From NCBI GenBank assembly GCA_027682585.1, contig JAQCZH010000002.1:434001-498000 (forward strand): 64,000 nt of DNA. Reading direction: 5' to 3'. The notes under the pieces are model-generated. The model had not been told where the DNA came from. It did not search any database and was given only the letters and a program-made list of their open reading frames with translations. Positions 54,386 to 62,214 of the stretch are shown here, in pieces; within the stretch, counting starts at the first letter, position 1, and the number at the start of each line of letters is the position of its first letter. The DNA is from Lachnospiraceae bacterium AF51-6-b8A (GTDB lineage Bacteria > Bacillota > Clostridia > Lachnospirales > Lachnospiraceae). The translations under genes and the position numbers were made by a program.

Positions 54386-55313
54386 CTATACTCCCCTTTC
54401 TACCTTCCCCTTCACCAACTCCAAATCCGCCGGCAACCAATCCACACTATAGAGGCTGTCCTTATCCAGCCACTTCGCCGCCTCATGAACACTCAACTCC
54501 AAGTCTCCGCTGATAATCTTGCAGAGATAGCAGTCCATCGTAATATTGTAACAACTCCAAAACCATATCCCGGAAGGAATCATCTCTCAAAAGATCACGA
54601 AAACGCTCTGTCAGATAATATGTCCCCTCCTCATCTCGCTCAATCAGAATACAGACTGCATACTTCTTCCGCTCTGCTTCTTGCGGAAACACATTAGTGA
54701 GATTTCGATAGACGGATTCCTCGGTTCGAGCGGACAGGCTCACTCCATAAGCATCTTTCAAGAAATCCGCATACTGCTGTCTGGTCAGTCTCAACTCTCT
54801 TTCTCTCACAAGATCGTGTTCCCTCTGAATCTGTAATTCAATAGTCTGATTTCCTTCAGGCTCGATATAGTCCTTGTAAGAATAACTTTCCTCATCTGCC
54901 ACACGAGAAACTGCATACTTCTCTTGTCTGAGGAGTTCCTGATAACTTCTTCCCCGCATTTCCTGCTCAACTAACACTTTTAACAGTGTAATATCCTGAA
55001 TTCTCTTATAGGAAATCACCTTCTTGGATAGGTACTCAATAATTATCTCCTGATCTCCAGTCAAAGTCACGGGATAGTCCACATCATACTTCTTAAGGAA
55101 AACATAATAAGAGCCGCAGATATAGAAGATCTTCGTGATATCAACCGAACCATATTCTCCAAAGTCTCAAATCGATGGAATCCTTCCCAGCTTCTTCTTG
55201 AGATTATAATAAGCTTCTTTCAACAGCTGCACGGCGTTCGTTTTAGCCTTATCGACGGAAGCATAGATCCGTCGTTTTGAAATCTCATCAAAGTGTATGG
55301 TTGAGCTGCCCGG
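54386..55313 (-). pseudogene. Remnant of a DEAD/DEAH helicase with DUF3427-like tail joined to a NUDIX hydrolase tail
   Basis: From 55313 downwards the minus strand reads STIHFDEISKRRIYASVDKA, NLKKKLGRIPSI, a TGA stop at 55167-55169, then DFGEYGSVDITKIFYICGSY, DYPVTLTGDQEIIIEYLSKK and so on to LLRDDSFRDMVLELLQYYDG. This matches, as far as I recall, the C-terminal part of Firmicutes helicases with a DUF3427 region. Near 54545 the frame changes to NITMDCYLCKIISGDLELSV then HEAAKWLDKDSLYSVDWLPA, a NUDIX (8-oxo-dGTPase-like) C terminus ending at 54386. The helicase core and the NUDIX box are missing. Confidence 0.6.
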
Positions 55314-55375
55314 TATTTATTCCGCCCGGAAGGTGACCCCGCATGACTTTGCCGCAAATGGCTCACAGCTTACCG

Positions 55376-55919
55376 TCAGGAACGCTTCCCCGGCAGTACA
55401 TCCGGCGCGGAGGACGGCGGATTGTGGGAGGTCCTGACCGCATTGAAGCCGCTCTCCTTCAGCTTTCTGATTTTCCGCTCTTCTGCGTCATACAAAGAGA
55501 CGGCCCCGAGGACGCCATTGTCATGGTGAAGACACCCACCCTTCAGTTTGACGCTCTTCCGATTCACGCGGAGGCCATGCCTTGCGTCCACCGTCACAGT
55601 CCGGATTCCGGTCTCTACAGACGCCTCATCGATCAGATGCGCACCGCTCACATCAGGAGTAAAGTGCATGCGGAACGTCCCTGCTGAGGCAGCGCGCACG
55701 GACAAAGTATAGAGATTCGGATGATCAGAGCCCCAGAGAAGAGGTTGGTCCAGCGTCATAGCCTGAAAGGCCGTCTCTGTGCTGTGCGGACCAATCTGAA
55801 TTCTTGTTGTCCGCGAAACGGCAGCTTCGCCGCTTTCATTCTTCAGCGTAAAGGAGGTGATATCCGCCAGGCGGTTCGCATCCGTGTCATTGACAATCTC
55901 CGCCTCTATACGCTTATCT
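55376..55919 (-). pseudogene. Central fragment of a GH2 beta-galactosidase-type gene
   Basis: The frame runs from a TAA stop at about 55920 through IVNDTDANRLADITSFTLKN, PLLWGSDHPNLYTLSVRAAS, VKLKGGCLHHDNGVLGAVSL and GFNAVRTSHNPPSSAP, which is the GH2 immunoglobulin-like domain and the beginning of the catalytic barrel. It breaks off right after SHNPP, before the catalytic acid, and has no start. Downstream in another frame a short piece (GEAFLTVSCEPFAAKSCGVT) precedes the helicase remnant; I could not identify it. Confidence 0.75.
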
Positions 55920-56214
55920 TAGCGGATGGATGTCTCTGGAGAAAGGACACTGTCTTCAAAAAGTGGTAAATTTTTGCAAGATTTCACCGGGTGAATCCAT
56001 GGAAAGGCGTTCCGAATCCAATGCGTCCAGACTTTTCCATCTGACAGAATTTATGGGTTCCTTCGCTTGAGCATCTAAAAAAATGTCGGATAGTAAAAAA
56101 CGAGGTACATGTTCGCAGCAGATCGAAACTGGTAAGATATCTGCATCAGCTGAGGAACGGAACAAATCAGGCACAACATGCTTCAATCGAAGAGGGTTAG
56201 CGAAAGGAGTTTTT
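55920..56214. other. Leader region of the GPH/GH1 operon, no gene recognised
   Basis: No reading frame with recognisable homology on either strand. The right end provides the ribosome site AAAGGAG of the transporter gene and must carry its promoter; no convincing -35/-10 pair was seen. Confidence 0.35.
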
Positions 56215-57615
56215 ATGATCGAAAAATCAGAATTTAAAGGAAAGGATCACCTGAAAGCCTTCGGATGGTTCCATGCAACATCTGTCAACGGCGGCGCGAT
56301 GGTAATTGCCGCAGTAATCGCCAGTTACTTCTCCGTTCATATGACGGATGATTTGAAGCTGGCTCCCGTCAAGGCGTCCTTAATCATGTTCATTGCCACA
56401 CTCTGGGATGCAATTAACGATCCGATGATGGGCGTGGTCACCGATCGAACACATACAAAGCTTGGACGGTACCGCCCGTATTTCCTGCTCGCACCGGTGC
56501 TTCTTCTGATTTTCTCTGTTGCAATCTGGCTGAATCCGGGATTTGGCGCAACCGGAATGTTTGTGTACGTCCTGATCACCTATATCGGATACGGCATGAC
56601 CGTGACCATGTTCACCATGCCGCAGATGGCTGTTCTCCCGGCTGTCGTGTTAAACACACAGAAACGTAACCAGATTATCGGCATGGGCGCCGGAGTCTGC
56701 GCACTGGCATTTACCATCGGCAATACGTTCACACCGCAGATCACCGCTTTCTTTACAAAGCTTGGATTCAGTAATCCGTACATTCCGTACATGGTCGTCT
56801 GCAGCATTCTTGCCTTCATTTCTTTCTGGGGACTGTTCGCCACATCGGATGAGAAATACCTGACTCCTGTCTCCAGGGAAAACCCGTTGAAGCAGATCGG
56901 CGTGGTGCTGAAATATAAGGAAATCTGGCCGAACATCCTCGCATGGGTCGTTGCTTCTCTCGGATATGGACTGATGTTCTCCACATCCGTCTACTATGTC
57001 ATGTATTACCTCGCAAGGCCGGACCTGATTTCCGTCTATATGGGTGTCGTCTCTGTTGGTGCTCTGGTATCCATGGTTGTCCTGATGCCGCTCTTCCTCA
57101 AGGTATTTAAGACAGGACAGAAGGCGCTTCTGGTTTCGCAGGTACTGAGCATCGCCTGCTACATTCTTCTGTTCTTCACCGGCAGGATGAACTTTGTGTA
57201 CCTTTGCGTCATCACCTTTATTTCCGTCAGCTTCGCAGCAATGCAGAACGCGTTAGTTAACGTACTGGTGAATGATGCCATCGATTTTATCCTTCTGAAG
57301 GAAGGAAAATCCTGCAACGGTGTCATTTCTTCAATTAAGGGCTTTGCTCAGAAGTGCGGCAATACGCTGACGAGCTCCGGAATCCTGTTCGCTCTTGGAC
57401 TGACCGGATATGTCGCAGGAGCTGTCGGCCAGCAAAATACTTCAACCATGTTCATGCTGAACTTCTTAAAGTTTGGCGCACCCTGCATCACAGGTATCGT
57501 GCTGATCCTCTGCGTCGTGTTTAACCCGTTCCAGAAATATTATGGGGACATTGACAAGATGAAAGCGGAAATGAAAGAAGAAGCAAAGGAAGAAGTATCG
57601 GAGGTTACGGAATAA
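56215..57615 (+). CDS. GPH-family sugar:cation symporter
   Basis: A 466-residue, twelve-helix symporter. Marks: FGWFHATSVNGGAMVIAAVI, the loop DAINDPMMGVVTDRTHTKLG followed by RYRPYFLL, and LVNDAIDFILLKEGKSCNGV in the second half. ATG at 56215 follows AAAGGAG by five bases. Its stop overlaps the start of the GH1 gene (TAATG), so the pair imports and then cleaves a glucoside-type sugar. Ends in a glutamate/lysine-rich tail. Confidence 0.92.
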   Translation: MIEKSEFKGKDHLKAFGWFHATSVNGGAMVIAAVIASYFSVHMTDDLKLAPVKASLIMFIATLWDAINDPMMGVVTDRTHTKLGRYRPYFLLAPVLLLIFSVAIWLNPGFGATGMFVYVLITYIGYGMTVTMFTMPQMAVLPAVVLNTQKRNQIIGMGAGVCALAFTIGNTFTPQITAFFTKLGFSNPYIPYMVVCSILAFISFWGLFATSDEKYLTPVSRENPLKQIGVVLKYKEIWPNILAWVVASLGYGLMFSTSVYYVMYYLARPDLISVYMGVVSVGALVSMVVLMPLFLKVFKTGQKALLVSQVLSIACYILLFFTGRMNFVYLCVITFISVSFAAMQNALVNVLVNDAIDFILLKEGKSCNGVISSIKGFAQKCGNTLTSSGILFALGLTGYVAGAVGQQNTSTMFMLNFLKFGAPCITGIVLILCVVFNPFQKYYGDIDKMKAEMKEEAKEEVSEVTE

Positions 57616-58907
57616 TGGCGAGATTTGAAAAGGATTTCCTGATTGGCAGCGCAGTCGCTGCCTTTCAGGTAGAAGGAAACAATATGAACTCTGACACCTG
57701 GGTTGAGGAACAGCTTCCTCACTCCGAGTATGAGGAGCGCTCAATGGATGCCGTCGACCATTACCATCATTGCGAAGAGGATATCCGGATGATGGCGGAA
57801 GCGGGCTTAAATGCTTTTCGTTTTTCAATTGAATGGGCAAGAGTGCAGCCGGCGCCGGACCGCTGGGATGAGAGGGAAATTCAGCACTACAAAGACGTCA
57901 TCGCCTGCTGCGAACGGTATCAGATCACTCCGGTTGTGACGATGTTTCATTTCACCTCTCCCATCTGGCTCATCCAGAAGGGCGGATGGGAAAATCCGGA
58001 TGTGGTTTCGTATTTCGCGGCGTATTGCAAAAAAATGGCCGAGGAGCTTGGCGATCACCTGACCTATGTCTGCACGATCAACGAGGCCAATATGCGGATG
58101 CAAATCAAAGAGATCCTGAAGGAAATCAGCGTGAAGGTTGGGACCGAGGCCAGACGGCGGGATGAAGAAAAAGATACGCTTCAGATCGGTCTCAATCTGG
58201 ATAAGCCGGATCCGAATCTTGCGGAAAAGGAGAAGTCCAAGGCATTTGGGCTGACTTGGCCGGAGCATGCCAATGTGTTTGTCTCCCCCTGCACAGACGA
58301 AGGTGATCTGCTGGTCATGAAAGCACATCAGGCGGCCAAAGAAGCGATGCTGGCTGTCAATCCGAACCTGAAAATCGGCATCACACTGACCGTACACGAT
58401 GTTCAGGTCGTACCGGGCGGCGAAAAAAAAGCAGCGGAAGAATGGGATATGGAGTTTCTTCATTATCTTCCCTACCTGAAGGATGACGATTTTATCGGCG
58501 TTCAGTGCTATACAAGAAGACGCGTCGACAAGAATGGAACGATGCCTCCTGAGAAAGGAGTTCCGCTGACACAGATGGGCTATGAAGAGTGGCCGGAAGC
58601 AATCGGAGGAGCCGTTCGACGGGTCGCAAAGTCGTATCACGGTAATATTCTGATCACGGAAAATGGCATTGGAACCGCAGATGACAGGGTTCGCATCCGC
58701 TTCATTGACAAAGCGACCACCAGTGTGAAACAATGCATGGAAGAGGGAATTCCGGTAAAGGGCTATATGTACTGGTCCCTGCTCGACAATTATGAATGGC
58801 AGAAGGGATTCTCGATGACGTTCGGTCTGATCGGCGTCGACAGAGCAGCGCAGACCCGCCACGTAAAACCGTCCCTGGCCTTTCTGGGAAGTCTTCATAA
58901 ACGGTAA
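57615..58907 (+). CDS. GH1 glycoside hydrolase (beta-glucosidase-like)
   Basis: A 430-residue cytosolic GH1 enzyme. N-terminal signature FLIGSAVAAFQVEGN, FRFSIEWARVQPAPDRWDE, the acid/base glutamate in CTINEANM (canonical TFNEP), the nucleophile glutamate in ILITENGIGT, and the aglycone-site SLLDNYEWQKGFSMTFGLIG. Proline after the acid/base Glu is replaced by Ala, unusual but the catalytic residue stays. Translationally coupled to the GPH transporter. Confidence 0.9.
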   Translation: MARFEKDFLIGSAVAAFQVEGNNMNSDTWVEEQLPHSEYEERSMDAVDHYHHCEEDIRMMAEAGLNAFRFSIEWARVQPAPDRWDEREIQHYKDVIACCERYQITPVVTMFHFTSPIWLIQKGGWENPDVVSYFAAYCKKMAEELGDHLTYVCTINEANMRMQIKEILKEISVKVGTEARRRDEEKDTLQIGLNLDKPDPNLAEKEKSKAFGLTWPEHANVFVSPCTDEGDLLVMKAHQAAKEAMLAVNPNLKIGITLTVHDVQVVPGGEKKAAEEWDMEFLHYLPYLKDDDFIGVQCYTRRRVDKNGTMPPEKGVPLTQMGYEEWPEAIGGAVRRVAKSYHGNILITENGIGTADDRVRIRFIDKATTSVKQCMEEGIPVKGYMYWSLLDNYEWQKGFSMTFGLIGVDRAAQTRHVKPSLAFLGSLHKR

Positions 58908-58987
58908 CTCTTCCGCACTCTCAATGAGGAATGCTTTGCGTTCCTTATTGGAGGCGGTCTGACTTTGTACAACTTGTAGAATGGAAC

Positions 58988-59014
58988 AAAGAGCTGCAGA
59001 CAGCAGCTCTTTTG
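58988..59014 (+). terminator. Terminator of the GPH/GH1 operon
   Basis: aaagagctgc (58988-58997) pairs with gcagctcttt (59003-59012), loop of five, followed by TGTGC; the stem's own T-rich end serves as a short T tract. A weaker hairpin, aatgaggaa/ttccttatt, precedes it near 58923. Confidence 0.75.
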
Positions 59015-59045
59015 TGCTATGTATTGATCATGAGGAAGGTGCCCT

Positions 59046-60167
59046 ATGCAAGCCAGGTATACTACCTATGGATATTTTCAGCAGAAAATGAAAGAGCATT
59101 ACGAGACGTATGGGACAGGAATCCAGTTTCCGGAAATGATCCGGCTCATGGACAAGCGGGGGCAACTCCTCACAGAGAAGCCAGAAAACCCGGAAACGAT
59201 CGGGGTGGACCCCGGCATGTCCGACCAGGCATTTAATCAGTTTATCGATCGGATCGTGATTACGGCCTATCCGGATGAGTGGGGCAACAACCGGCGGGTG
59301 AACGAAACCGATATAATCCCGCAGCGCAATGATATTTTTACGATCCGTCATCCGCGTTATACGTCTCTTCTTCTGCATGCCCATAATTATTACGAAATCG
59401 ATTATGTCTCCAGCGGACACTGCACCTTTTTCTTCAATGGCACGTCCCGGGAACTGAATAAAGGCGAACTGGTCATTATCGCTCCGGGTATGAAACACGA
59501 TATTCAGATTCTGGACAATGAGACACTGGTCCTGTGCGGCATGATCCGGAAAAGCACGTTTGATGTCTCCTTTTTTCCCCTGCTCTCTTCAGATAATCTG
59601 CTTGCTTCCTTTTTCCGTTCCACGCTGACGGATAAATCAAGAGAGAATTATCTGCTCTTCTTCACCGGCAACAGGGGGCAGGTCAATCTGATGCTTCGGT
59701 TCTGTCTTCTTGAAAGTGTACATATGACCGAGTTTACCAGTATCAGCTGGATGAATATTCTGTTCTCTGATCTTCTGATCAACTACAGCCAGACGATTCA
59801 GTTTTACGACTATGCGATGGGGACGGATTTTTCCCTGATCCTTCAGTATATCCAGCACAACTATCAGTCTCTCACCCTGCCGGAATTAGCCAAATTCTTT
59901 CACTACAGCGAGCCATATCTCAGCACGCTGATCCGGCAGAACACAGGAAGTACATTTACAGAACTGGTGCGTCATCTGCGGTTTCAGGAGGCCATCAAAT
60001 ACCTGACCTCTACAACACTGAAGGTATCAGAAATAGCCGCGAAGGTCGGGTATCATTCTGCAGACCATTTTTCCCGTTCCTTCCGCAGCGTGTATCATAT
60101 GTCGCCCCAGCAATATCAAAAGGAGTATCAGATCAAAGACAAGTTTATTCCATTCCAGACAGAGTAA
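59046..60167 (+). CDS. AraC-family regulator with cupin sensor domain
   Basis: A 373-residue activator of the same build as the one at 26438: cupin (LLHAHNYYEIDYVSSGHCTF, LNKGELVIIAPGMKHDIQIL) followed by two helix-turn-helix units (TLPELAKFFHYSEPYLSTLI, VSEIAAKVGYHSADHFSRSF). GAGGAAGG before the ATG. It follows the GH1 gene in the same direction but behind a terminator, and probably regulates the GPH/GH1 operon or the opposing esterase/GH43 genes. Confidence 0.9.
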   Translation: MQARYTTYGYFQQKMKEHYETYGTGIQFPEMIRLMDKRGQLLTEKPENPETIGVDPGMSDQAFNQFIDRIVITAYPDEWGNNRRVNETDIIPQRNDIFTIRHPRYTSLLLHAHNYYEIDYVSSGHCTFFFNGTSRELNKGELVIIAPGMKHDIQILDNETLVLCGMIRKSTFDVSFFPLLSSDNLLASFFRSTLTDKSRENYLLFFTGNRGQVNLMLRFCLLESVHMTEFTSISWMNILFSDLLINYSQTIQFYDYAMGTDFSLILQYIQHNYQSLTLPELAKFFHYSEPYLSTLIRQNTGSTFTELVRHLRFQEAIKYLTSTTLKVSEIAAKVGYHSADHFSRSFRSVYHMSPQQYQKEYQIKDKFIPFQTE

Positions 60168-60223
60168 TTTCTGTTGTGGGATATATGGACTCACTCATGC
60201 CGGCTACTATTTCTGTATAAATG

Positions 60224-60258
60224 ATGCATCCCCCACCCCTTGTCGGCGGGGGATGCAT
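60224..60258. terminator. Bidirectional hairpin between convergent AraC and esterase genes
   Basis: atgcatccccc (60224-60234) and gggggatgcat (60248-60258) pair perfectly over 11 bp between two convergent genes. No long T run on either side. Confidence 0.65.
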
Positions 60259-60304
60259 GTTGGTATGGTTATAGATGTGCCAAAAAGATCCTGTCTGCAG
60301 CCGT

Positions 60305-61858
60305 TCAGTGCTGCACCTTTTCAGCATCTTCCTTCTTAAACTGCATCATCATCTGACTCATGGCAGGTGCCATGATGGACATCAGTTCGTGATCGTGGTT
60401 TGTTACAACCTCAGGATTTTTCTGGAACAGCATAGTGTGCTCCTGTCCAGGCTGGCAGGCGGACCAGCCTGGAAGCTTGTCGGTCGCGGGAGATCCGGTT
60501 CTTGCAAATGCCATTACCGCGCTGAAGATGGCGTCTTCGATCTGCTCTGTGCTCTCCTTTGCTGTGGATGGGACCATCTCCGTGTTGTGGAAGAAAAACG
60601 GCACATCATAGCAGTGCCATGGGCATTTCTCATCCAGGGCAGTATTCTCATTAAACAAGTAAACATAGGTGTGATCATTGATTGCAGCGCGTTTCTGCAC
60701 GTAGGGGATCTGCGGCGCCCGAAACACAAAATCCATATTAAAAATATCGGCGAAAGAGCGCTCCGGATACGCTTTAGCATAGAGCTCTTCAACATGCCCT
60801 GCTTTTTCCACTCCAAGCATGCCAGCAAGCGCTGTCCTTGTGGCCGCTTCTCCCTCTTTGGTGCGCTTGTTCTGCTGCGGCATAAAACCCATGAATTCTC
60901 CATAGACAGAACCGATCAGAAGCGGGATATCCTTTGTCTCCTTCTGGAACGCGTTGGCGTCTGGCTCTCCTGCGTAGAAGCGATTAGGATGCGGTGCGCT
61001 GCCAATGTATTTTCCCTGTTCTGCAAAGATCGGTTTAAGCTTATTGTAGGCGTCTGCGAGCCGGTCAAATTTGACGGCTTCCAGCTCATGCACCTCGTGC
61101 AGACCCAGTTCCTGCAGGATGGCCTCCGCAAACTCTCTTCCGGAGCCTGTCTGATCAGGCAAGAGCGACCCGACCACCCCGCTCATGATGATCCCCTTGT
61201 GATAGAGTCCATCTGCTTCTGGACTCTGAAGCAGGGTTGTCACCTTCATCCCACCGCCGGATTGGCCAAATACGGTAACATTGCCAGGGTCTCCGCCAAA
61301 CGCTGCAATGTTTTTATGAATCCATTTCAATGCTGCAATGATATCGTCACCGCCGGCATTACCGGAATTCTCATACTCCGGGCCAAAGTCGGACAAGTCA
61401 AAATAGCCGAGTACATTTAATCTGTGGTTAATGGATACGACAACGACATCGCCGAGGTCTGCCATGGCTGCTCCGTCATACGCCTCATGCTCAATCGCGC
61501 TACCGGCTTCAAATCCGCCACCGTGAAGCCAGACTATAACGGGCCGTTTCTTATCATCACAGCTCTTTGTCCAGATGTTCAGGTTCTGGCAATCTTCATC
61601 CATGATCCAGTATCTGTGCGGTACATATAATTCTCCATTCGGTCTTTCTGTGGCAAGAAGCGGACATACAAAGCCGTAGCTTGTGCAATCCAGGGAATCA
61701 TCCCAGGCTTCACATGGTTCTGGCCTGTGAAACCTTCGGGCCTTTGCATAAGGAATTCCCTTAAAAATAGTCAGTCCGTCGTACTCATAACCCCTCACTA
61801 ATCCTTTTTCCGTCCTGACGACGGCTGTACTTCCATCGCACTTGAACGTATGCTTCAT
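60305..61858 (-). CDS. Type B carboxylesterase
   Basis: About 517 residues of alpha/beta-hydrolase. The oxyanion-hole motif IVWLHGGGFEAGSAIEHEAY, the nucleophile serine in VTVFGQSGGGMKV, and a catalytic-histidine region CPWHCYDVPFFFHN are visible. No signal peptide, so it acts inside the cell, perhaps removing acetyl or other acyl groups from imported glycosides. ATG at 61858 follows CAGGAGG. Upstream lies the DUF1593 remnant and the GH43 gene, same direction. Confidence 0.88.
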   Translation of the reverse strand: MKHTFKCDGSTAVVRTEKGLVRGYEYDGLTIFKGIPYAKARRFHRPEPCEAWDDSLDCTSYGFVCPLLATERPNGELYVPHRYWIMDEDCQNLNIWTKSCDDKKRPVIVWLHGGGFEAGSAIEHEAYDGAAMADLGDVVVVSINHRLNVLGYFDLSDFGPEYENSGNAGGDDIIAALKWIHKNIAAFGGDPGNVTVFGQSGGGMKVTTLLQSPEADGLYHKGIIMSGVVGSLLPDQTGSGREFAEAILQELGLHEVHELEAVKFDRLADAYNKLKPIFAEQGKYIGSAPHPNRFYAGEPDANAFQKETKDIPLLIGSVYGEFMGFMPQQNKRTKEGEAATRTALAGMLGVEKAGHVEELYAKAYPERSFADIFNMDFVFRAPQIPYVQKRAAINDHTYVYLFNENTALDEKCPWHCYDVPFFFHNTEMVPSTAKESTEQIEDAIFSAVMAFARTGSPATDKLPGWSACQPGQEHTMLFQKNPEVVTNHDHELMSIMAPAMSQMMMQFKKEDAEKVQH

Positions 61859-61968
61859 TTTCGTTGATCCTCCTGTTTCTGCATATGGCTGTCGCACCGC
61901 GTCAGTGACATGTACTGTCATAATTGACACACCAAATCAACACTTCTTCAAATGACATCCTTTCCTAA

Positions 61969-62214
61969 TCATGCCATCTGTGGTTTGACAGTAACGATGA
62001 TCTGCTGATAGGCCCGCAATTGTTCTCTTCCATCCGCCTCGGCACAGACAATCACATGAATCGTATCGCTCGATCTGGCGTCACTCGGAACTGCCAGTGC
62101 TATTTCTCCCGGCTGGCTCTGATTTTTCTGAAGAATAGTCCGTCCGTACGGAATCCCCAGTTCAGCATCCTGTGCTTCCGATGTATCTTGCAGCTTCGGT
62201 TTCAGACAGACTGC
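61969..62214 (-). pseudogene. C-terminal remnant of a DUF1593-type protein
   Basis: The minus strand is open from just after a TGA near 62217 to a stop at 61969, reading IPYGRTILQKNQSQPGEIAL, AVPSDARSSDTIHVIVCAEA and LRAYQQIIVTVKPQMA. This fits the C-terminal domain of DUF1593 (nucleoside-hydrolase-like, cellulose-binding) proteins, with a typical pattern of D-T-I-H-V-I then R-Y-x-R-V-I-V-T. It has no start and begins inside the end of the GH43 gene, so it is a leftover tail. Confidence 0.55.

Noticed and set aside
55956..56186. Short minus-strand open frame upstream of the GPH gene
   Set aside because: No homology and lies in the leader region of the plus-strand operon.
57825..58898. Open frame of 357 codons opposite the GH1 gene
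   Set aside because: No homology or ribosome site; the GH1 frame has all family motifs.
60275..61420. Open frame of 381 codons opposite the carboxylesterase gene
   Set aside because: No recognisable domain; the esterase frame carries the catalytic motifs.
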